Positions 57,279 to 64,000 of a stretch of DNA of 64,000 bases are shown in pieces (the stretch's first letter is position 1; the number at the start of each line of letters is the position of its first letter). Source of the DNA: Heliocybe sulcata (taxonomy: Eukaryota > Basidiomycota > Agaricomycetes > Gloeophyllales > Gloeophyllaceae); assembly GCA_004369045.1 (NCBI GenBank), contig ML213520.1, positions 372,001-436,000 on the forward strand, read 5' to 3'. Below the pieces are notes generated by a model. The model saw nothing but the letters and a program-made list of their open reading frames with translations. It did not search any database and had not been told where the DNA came from. Made by a program: the position numbers and the translations under genes.

Positions 57279-57953
57279 TGTCGGAAAAATCTTAAATACC
57301 TTGCCTGGCATGACATGTCATGATCTGGCCTGGTCAGGTCATCAGGTCGGAGATACCATGGTCAGATTCAAAAATGCATTATATCCCATGACCAGCCTGA
57401 CAGAGCCTGACCAGCCTGGCGGAGCCTGATCAGGTCAGATCAGGGTATGCTTGCAGGAACCGTAAAAGCTATTTCACCATTCTATGCGAACGTTAGCTGC
57501 TGGCATATTATATGTATACACACCATTACAAACTACTATTGAGTTTAAACATCTATCCTATAGTACCAAACATGCCTACGATTACTGGCACACTGCGGAA
57601 TCGAACAGCGCGCTACTGCGTGCCGGAGCCTGCGCATTACCACTAGACTACAGCTGAACCGAAGCTGAATGGTGTAAGCGTCTTATCAAGACTCGCGCTG
57701 CCGCTGAGGCTGACCTGATGGGACGGTGCACTGGGTGCCGATGGTCTTCAGTATGCTTCATTGATGGGTTAATAGACTATAGGAGATAAGATACAATAGT
57801 AATAACAGATGAGTATATACGTGGGGCCCGTGGATGACCATGCCTGACTCGGCCTGGTCAGTGCCTGATCATCCTGGAAACATAACCTGAGCAGGCCTGA
57901 CAGGGCCGTCAGGCTTTATTATGCCTGACCAGGCTTTTCGTACTTTTCCGACA
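57279..57953. mobile_element. Non-autonomous DNA-transposon-like element with terminal inverted repeats
   Basis: A segment of about 675 bp. Its ends are inverted: left TGTCGGAAAA (57279-57288) and right TTTTCCGACA (57944-57953) are exact reverse complements, and the similarity continues loosely inward through A-rich bases into repeated CCTGACCAGG-like strings. Sub-terminal DNA on both sides (57300-57445; 57830-57935) is packed with short variants of CCTGACC/GGTCAGG, as seen in many transposase-binding ends. No transposase frame exists, so it would depend on another element. No clear target-site duplication was found. The interior holds a tRNA-like region. The family is unknown to me. Confidence 0.6.
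57590..57658 (-). ncRNA. tRNA-like Pol III promoter core (degenerate tRNA or tRNA-derived)
   Basis: On the minus strand an A box (TAGTCTAGTGG, 57650-57640) is followed about 34 bp later by a B box (GTTCGATTCC, 57606-57597), both close to consensus, and the D-arm region reads AGTCTAGTGGTAATGC. The anticodon arm, T stem and acceptor stem do not pair well, so this is not a working tRNA. It may be a decayed tRNA captured by the element, or a tRNA-derived head. Confidence 0.5.
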
Positions 57954-58615
57954 CTTGGGCGGCATGCCAGAATTTATCCCGAGAGGACAGCTCTGAGGCA
58001 AGCTGAACCGCCCGCTTCTTTAAATCTACTACAGCTACTACGTGCGTTGGCGACATAACGACGGCAATTTAACGGAGAAAGAGGAGAGAATCTGAAAAAT
58101 GATGGGTGTCACTCGTGATAGTGGCAAGGACAAAGAGCACGAAAGCCAGCAGGCCGCGACACCCTGTTTGCCCATATATGACAGAACAAGTTTGGCGCAC
58201 CTTCGGGGCCGCGGTATGTTCCGGCTTTCTCATCCGGAGATTGAGATGCCTTGCATTTAACTTGATCCTCCCCGGTTCAGCGTTAGCTCGGCACTACACA
58301 CACACACTGCTCAAGGAGAGACGATCACTCTTCCCGTTCATCTTCGGGACAGTGGATTTGCTCCTGCGCAGTGGAAACTTGGGACTTGGTTTAGATGCTT
58401 CGGAGTCTAATTCTGCGTTGCGTGGGATTCGAGTTGCTGCAGTCCCCACGTGGCCAGCGAAGTGTACAAATAAGAGTAAATAACGCGTGACACGTCTGGA
58501 CGCGCTCATTCAACGCGTTCTATTTGTCGCACGCCACTTCTCGTATTCCAACTGCCACCGCCTTACATCCGAAACAGACGCTCCTTCCACCCTTGTGCAT
58601 CTTATTCTAACCGCC
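57954..58615. other. Upstream region of MCM10
   Basis: A 125-codon open frame at 58106-58483 has no ATG-supported homology and overlaps the expected promoter. A CACACACA run at about 58297 is minor. No gene called. Confidence 0.45.
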
Positions 58616-60994
58616 ATGGACTCGCTCTCGAGCAAACAACTGGAAGAGCAGCGCCGACAGGACGAGATCAAGAAGCAGATCGCTCTTCTGCAGGCAAAAC
58701 TGAGGGATCCTAGTGTAACGGAAGATATCTTCAAGGCCACATCACCCAAGAGGAAGAACACTGATTCTGAGCTACTCGTGCCTGCAACACCTTCACCGAG
58801 TACGTTGGCTACCTGTACCGAGGTCTAATTCTGATGAATTGTCCAGAAAAGAGAAGAATTATCAAAGAATTTGGATCTCCCAAGACTCTGAGCGACCCAT
58901 CACGTCGGGGAAATCAGTGGCCCGCTCCTGTGCATCCTGGCCTGCCCAAGCAGACGAAAGGCGCCGCCAGCGGCAATAGGGTCGCAGGCCCTGCCGCAGT
59001 CCCGTTAAAGGCTCCCTCCACTGTCATTCAGAAACTCTCCGGTCTGATGAACAAACCAGAAGGATCGAGATTAGAAAAATCCGTCGCTCGGTCTTCCGGG
59101 TTCAGAGAGGCTCCTGCACCCAGACCCAGTCAAGAAGATCCTCCGGTCAACGCACCTATGCGAGATGACAGACTCGCTCTGGTAGAGGAGCTCGAGCTCG
59201 GTCCAGTCGAACATAAGCCACCGTTTGATGACCCACATTTTGAGAATTTGGAACCAAACTCGGGCATTCGTCTATCGTACGTAACGCTACTTCTTTCATA
59301 TCAAGCACTCATAGACGGGCCTCTCCGCTGCAGACGCAGGGCCATTCCGCATGACGAATTTCAAGATTATCTTCGAGGGAGATTCTACCTTTCTCCTTCT
59401 CGCCTCTACTCTATCATCCGTCTCCTCCCCAACAAGTCAGGTTATGACGTGCCTGTCGCCGGTGACTGGGTCACGATCGCTGTCGTAGCAGAACGAGGTC
59501 CCATCAGATTCAGTCGAGCGCCAGTTGCCGCAGGCAAGGAGGACGACGGCATGGACAGTGACACCGGTGCTCCTTCGACATCGGATAAATCGAAACCGGG
59601 ACCAAAGTCGAAGAGCAAGGAGGCAGCACAGGAGAAGAAGCCAGACGGTAAACGCTATGTCAACCTGAAGCTAATTGACTTTGGAGCACGCTCCGGCGGC
59701 TCTTCTGCAACGGGCGGCAAATCTGTCATTCGCGGCGACGCTTTCTTGACGCTATTGCTGTTCGAATCTGACGGCTGTGAGGTTATAGAGATGGATGACG
59801 GAGAGAAGCGCAAGGTATGGCGTGGAGGCAGCAGAGGCGCATTTGAGGCCATGGCGAAGTTGAAGGAAGGAGCGGTCGTGGCTTTGTTGAATCCCAAGGT
59901 CTTGAAACCGTTTCAGGTAAGTGTTTTCACCAGACGCTCTGAATGAACAGTACATGAATGAAAGGCGATTCTCAGCGATCTAACGATGCCCCGCATCCGG
60001 TCAACAACATCCTGGCTTTGACTCCGGAGTCAGCGGATAGCGTGGCGGTAATCGGGCATTCGAAAGACTTGGGCATGTGTAGCGTCGTCAAGCGAGACGG
60101 CAAAGTCTGCGGCGGATGGTGCGATAAGAGAGTCAGCGATGTCTGCGACTACCACATTCAGAACGCGGTGCAGAGACGGCGTGCTGCGAGGAGCGAATTT
60201 AGCGTTGGGTGAGGCTTTCATTCCGATGTATTCAGTCGTATACAGAATGAACTCTTCACAGGACCTCTGGCATGTCCGCCAACCCCGGACCCAAACGGAA
60301 GGCAAATGACTATGATCCTCGCCGTCAGTGGGGGCTGAAGCCTGAGCTTGACTCGGGGTCTGGCGCCGTCTACGTTGTCTCTGGCCATGTGGTCTCGGGC
60401 ACTGGTGCGCAGGACATGTATGTCGGCGAGTCGATAGGCAGAGAAGGGCAGGCGAAAGCTGCGAGGAAGCTTGCAGCGAAGGATACGGACCGGATGATGA
60501 AGCAGCTTCTCAAGAGGGACAAGGAAGGAATGAAGACGCTTGTCAAAGCAAGGGAGTTTGGCCTGAAGTCGAAGAGCGCCGTAGGGAGCAAGGTGGATGT
60601 CAAAGGGAAGCAGAAGGTCAGGCCAGAGGGAGATACCGACGTGGGTACGGCTACGGGCGAGCCATCGAAGAACGCTTTCTCTGCGAAGATGATCAAGGAC
60701 TTGGGATTCGATCCCACGAATAAGAATGGTACACGAAGGGTGGAAGACGGAGATGTCCAGAAAAAGGTGCGTGCATCGTCATAATCCTTTGTTCATTACC
60801 ACCTGACAGCCCGGATACAGCTGCAAGCTCTGTCATCTCTCCGTTCAAAGCAGGACAAAGACTTTGAAGCGACATTGGCCTCTCGGCCTGGCAGGCGACG
60901 ATCACAGCTATCCGTACCCTCGCATCCGAAAGCTCCCGTGACGCCAAAGGAGAAGATGATTGATCTGGACGAGGGTGGATCAGAGTCGGACTGA
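58616..60994 (+). CDS. MCM10: DNA replication factor MCM10
   Basis: Needed for activating the CMG helicase at origins and for polymerase-alpha stability. Start ATG at 58616: MDSLSSKQLEEQRRQDEIKK is the N-terminal coiled-coil-like helix. A linker with PKRKN follows, then the OB-fold region (GIRLSYVTLL, RFYLSPSRLYSIIRLLP, DWVTIAVVAERGPI, YVNLKLIDFG, FLTLLLFESDGCEVI, GAVVALLNPKVLKPF). The next exon holds the signature zinc finger: LGMCSVVKRDGKVCGGWCDK, RVSDVCDYHIQ. The C-terminal part is basic (MSANPGPKRKANDYDPRRQW; EGMKTLVKAREFGLKSKSA) and ends DLDEGGSESD at 60994. Introns are at about 58798-58846, 59913-59965, 60209-60262 and 60765-60820. The order of elements is as in yeast and animal Mcm10, without the animal C-terminal domain. 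Confidence 0.93.
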
Positions 60995-61482
60995 TCTGAA
61001 TTGTTGAATGGACGGACATTGTATGCGTATTAACACTATAACTACTGCCAGAGGTCCCAAATATCGGACGCCTTGAGAACATACCCGGACTGGAGGGAGT
61101 CGGTAGAAGCTAGTCGAGACTATACAACCTCCACTGCGGCGCCACGCCCGACTTCACGTACCATGCATCCCCCCCTTTGAAGTGACAAAGAATCACTGGG
61201 GCATCAGCGATGCATCAGCCAACAATCGGGTGCTGCTGTCGTTGAGAGCAATCGGCGGAGACCTAGCGCTGCAGCAGCGTCATTTCTTCCGATTCCCGAC
61301 ACTACAGTACTCTCGGGGTATTAATTAACATATCCCCACTAAAAGGGACGATTTCGGGCATTGTTGACGGCAGCTCTCAGGACGTCGAGTAGATACAATT
61401 CTGAAGCTTCAAACCTTCCAAGACCGAGTCTATCCATATATACAGGTAAGCGTGCGGTCTACGTACTCACTGAATATGTTGT
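60995..61482. other. Convergent spacer, about 0.49 kb
   Basis: 3' flanks of MCM10 and the propeller gene. No gene seen. Confidence 0.5.
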
Positions 61483-63021
61483 TTACCACTTCACGAAGTA
61501 TATGTCCTGCCCCGTCCTCGGAAAAAGCAGGACACCCGTGGAGATGACTCTAGCATACTCTACCCAGTGCGATATGAAGCCCTCGGCAAGCGGATGTATG
61601 TCAATATCGCGCATGACAATGATACCGCCGTCGTCTTTGCAGCGCAACCCGCTTTTCAGTATGTCCTCGACAGGCGTCACCGACAGCGCTCCGGTATCGG
61701 CTACCACGACGAGCAGGCCACTCGCCGTGCATTCCGCCGCTATAACGTGTGCGCCGCCGTGACCGAATGACTCCTCTCGGACAATACTCCCGTCCTCGAG
61801 ATTGAGGAACAGGACATGGGTGGTGTAGGTATCTGAGACGCTGTCCCGTATGGGTTTTGATATCACGACTAGAGTACCCAGTGAGGGGTGGCAGCTCACT
61901 GCTGCACTCTCCAGCGTCAGGTGTGTTCTCCATGTCACTCGGAGGGATGGGAGTTCCAAGACGTAGACGGTGGTCTCCTCATACGAGTAATCCCATGATT
62001 CTGTCACGGAAAGCGCGATTTTATCCGTTGAAATAACTTCTACCTGTTCCACAGCGATCATATCTGGGTCCGCCCAGCCAGGGCGTCTACCAAAAGCTAG
62101 AAGATTGATGGAGTTGGAGGCACCTTGAGACAAAGGATGCATGGTGATGGTGAGGAAATCGCCGGGAATAAAGGAGTGGGCCGTCAGCAGGAAGTCATGG
62201 GTTATTATATGCAACAGGGCATAGTCTGCATCCTCGGCACAGGGAACCTTTCTGATTTCTTCGAGGTCATCAGATGATTGCCTGTACAGGATGACTTCAG
62301 GAGGATGTGAGTTGACCAGCATGGCCAACAAATCCTCTCGGTACATGAACTGTGGCCATCCATGAGCGGGTGAGACTGGAACATCGATATCTCGTAGTAG
62401 CTCCCCCGTCTCCCGGTTGTATATCCTGACCAGCGCACCCTGACGATCGGCGGAACAGTATCCCGCCACCAATAGCTGAGGCAGCCGAGTGGCGATGGAA
62501 TGAACGATGCCGTAGCAAAAATTGCTGGGTAGCGAGGGTTTAAGGGTATTTATGAGGGTAGGTTCACTGGACTCTACGGACCAAAGACGGGTGACTTCTC
62601 CGCCAATGTCAAGAGTCAAGAGATAGGGATGGGTATGGATGGAGACAAGGGCTTTGCCCGTGCTGGGATGGTCGGTATCAGCGCCGGGCGGCCCTTCGTG
62701 GAGGACATGAGTAGCGTGCAAGAGAGATGGCGGCATGATGGCGAGATTAGCCTGACCAACAGCCTGCTTTAAATTCTGAGGGCTCGGCTGCGCATGCACC
62801 GCGCCACTGGAGGTGTCAAGCAGGTGCTCTGTATGACGGGCTGAAGAAAATCGACTGTCACATTTCCGTCGGTTGCTACTGAACAAGGACATCACTGACC
62901 TGCATTCCATCAGTGATTGCTTCATCATTATGAATCTCCCCGTCGTCTCCGAGCGACCCGAGCAATTCTGCCACTTGCTGTTTGACGAATTCGCCCAACC
63001 AGCAGGTGCGGGAAGCTTCAC
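61483..63021 (-). CDS. Beta-propeller/WD-like protein of unknown function
   Basis: Long exon from 62787 to the stop at 61483. It reads PSPQNLKQAVGQANLAIMPP, then blade-like strands: LVSIHTHPYLLTLDIGGEVT, LPQLLVAGYCSADRQGALV, ELLRDIDVPVSPAHG, IALSVTESWDYSYEETTVYV, LPSLRVTWRTHLTLESAAV, STGVLLFPRTGQDIYFVKW. Repeated aromatic- and hydrophobic-ended strands of about 40 residues suggest a propeller, though WD dipeptides are rare. An upstream exon (to the donor at 62899) in a second frame gives GEFVKQQVAELLGSLGDDGE and HNDEAITDGMQ, joining in phase over a 112-nt intron. No ATG is found in that frame before a stop, so the 5' end is open. In basidiomycetes such propellers often follow an F-box; none is seen here. 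Confidence 0.65.
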   Translation of the reverse strand: MKLPAPAGWANSSNSKWQNCSGRSETTGRFIMMKQSLMECRSVMSLFSSNRRKCDSRFSSARHTEHLLDTSSGAVHAQPSPQNLKQAVGQANLAIMPPSLLHATHVLHEGPPGADTDHPSTGKALVSIHTHPYLLTLDIGGEVTRLWSVESSEPTLINTLKPSLPSNFCYGIVHSIATRLPQLLVAGYCSADRQGALVRIYNRETGELLRDIDVPVSPAHGWPQFMYREDLLAMLVNSHPPEVILYRQSSDDLEEIRKVPCAEDADYALLHIITHDFLLTAHSFIPGDFLTITMHPLSQGASNSINLLAFGRRPGWADPDMIAVEQVEVISTDKIALSVTESWDYSYEETTVYVLELPSLRVTWRTHLTLESAAVSCHPSLGTLVVISKPIRDSVSDTYTTHVLFLNLEDGSIVREESFGHGGAHVIAAECTASGLLVVVADTGALSVTPVEDILKSGLRCKDDGGIIVMRDIDIHPLAEGFISHWVEYARVISTGVLLFPRTGQDIYFVKW

Positions 63022-63061
63022 GCTGGAACGTTGCTCTTCAGTTGGTTCAAAATCTGTCTAA

Positions 63062-64000
63062 CCGAAGCAAGATACTGCTTTTACTTGCGTCGACCCGTGC
63101 ATATCTATATAGAGCGGTACCTGATGCATAATGCTTGCAGTGAGTCAGAGACGGAGACGCCACATTAAAGTCTAAAGACATCGCCGGTTACGAGTCCTGA
63201 GTTTACGAAGGATGAGTCTTTGCATGCATTTTTTGGGCGCGCTGCCGAACGTTCCCGCCGTGGGAAAGTAGATGCCGAGTAATCGGAGTATGAACGTCTT
63301 TGTAGTTATCAATACACTCAAATGAAACCCCGCCCCTACTGAGACTACAAGCGGAGTACGAAACGCGTTTTGTAGTGGTCCCGATCACTAATTCTTGTCG
63401 GTCTCCATGATGCTCACTCTTTTGCACCTCAAATTTTGAATATAAGCATATAAGAATGGGACCTGCGTACTGGAATATTTTCAAGATTTTATCACCCCTT
63501 TAGCATCCCTCACCCTTCAAACCTGTCGAATTCACCTCTGTTACCGTGGGAATACGCGTTGAATGGGACTTGTAGTCGGTGGCGCAGGTCAGTTGAGCCC
63601 GATTCTATGGCACGATGCGTGAAGTATATTCAACTGGAGGGTTTTATTTACCGGGATCACTGTAGTATTATATGTATAGTATTATATTTAGTGTTACTTA
63701 ATCACAACGCTACCACAGGACTCGTAAAAATGCCACGTGAGCGGTGGCCGGCTACCCCCAAGTAATCTCCGAGTTGGCCGTTTGGGACGCATCCTATTGG
63801 GTTCGGGTTCGCGTTACTTGGATCGCAAACACTGGCATTCTACATGATTGATACTGGTGATGTCGGACCCTTCTAACCAAATGCAACGCACCGTGACTGA
63901 TGCTAGGAGTGTCTAGGGCAAGACGGTCATGTTTCAATCGCCGACTCTTGCAAACTCTGAAGCTGTACTTTTGTGATCCTGCACCGAGGCCACCTTTGTG
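63062..64000. other. Window end, no gene seen
   Basis: About 0.9 kb with only short frames on both strands; AT-rich near 63650-63710. Includes the presumed promoter side of the propeller gene. Confidence 0.45.

Noticed and set aside
58106-58483. 125-codon frame upstream of MCM10
   Set aside because: No motif; lies in the expected promoter and leader of MCM10.
1-64000. LTR elements, retrovirus-like or Polinton-like remains, CRISPR arrays, rRNA genes
   Set aside because: Searched by eye for paired long repeats, reverse-transcriptase, integrase or capsid-like motifs and regular spacers; none found.

Overview
The window is nuclear DNA from a filamentous basidiomycete, most likely an Agaricomycete and perhaps a polypore. 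This rests on many introns of about 50-65 nt with GT..AG ends, tiny exons, a typical fungal housekeeping set, an extra G-alpha-type protein, and three members of a fast-diverging F-box-like family whose C-terminal pattern (WLYRGYL, GRWRD, YEGCF) I know from agaricomycete genomes. The species is not determined. No rRNA, CRISPR array, LTR element or intact tRNA was found. Gene structures were built by hand from frame continuity, splice signals and family motifs, so some 5' ends are open.

Layout. 1-16.7 kb is dense: the 3' part of the Pol I subunit RPA49, a DUF1365 protein, a long disordered lysine-rich protein, a divergent G-alpha subunit, an NHX-type Na+/H+ exchanger, an acidic protein of unknown role, the mitochondrial insertase OXA1 and a DUF202 membrane protein. 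16.7-34.4 kb is looser: a secreted GPI-type protein, three F-box-like genes (one leftward, two in tandem rightward), the elongation factor eEF1B between them, and several kilobases without recognisable genes. 35-42.4 kb holds an ER BAP31/Yet-type protein, an intronless HET-domain gene, another gene-poor stretch and a membrane protein with an internal Cys repeat. 42.7-55.4 kb is again compact: Ubp6/USP14 deubiquitinase, complex I LYR subunit NDUFA6, PP28/PDAP1 protein, a mitochondrial PPR protein, eIF2-gamma, a RING-CH E3 ligase and an RRM/RS splicing-type protein. 55.4-58.6 kb is gene-poor and holds a small unknown gene and a non-autonomous DNA-transposon-like element with a tRNA-like core. 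58.6-63 kb holds MCM10 and a beta-propeller-like protein.

There is no operon-like pathway. Themes are translation (eEF1B, eIF2-gamma), organelle biogenesis (OXA1, NDUFA6, PPR), ubiquitin (Ubp6, RING-CH, F-box-like) and replication/transcription (MCM10, RPA49). Accessory character is concentrated at about 17-34 kb and 36-41 kb, where F-box-like and HET genes sit among gene-poor DNA. The observations I would check first are the G-alpha protein lacking the switch II glutamine, the F-box-like trio around a housekeeping gene, the TIR element carrying a Pol III-type promoter core, and the Cys-repeat membrane protein.
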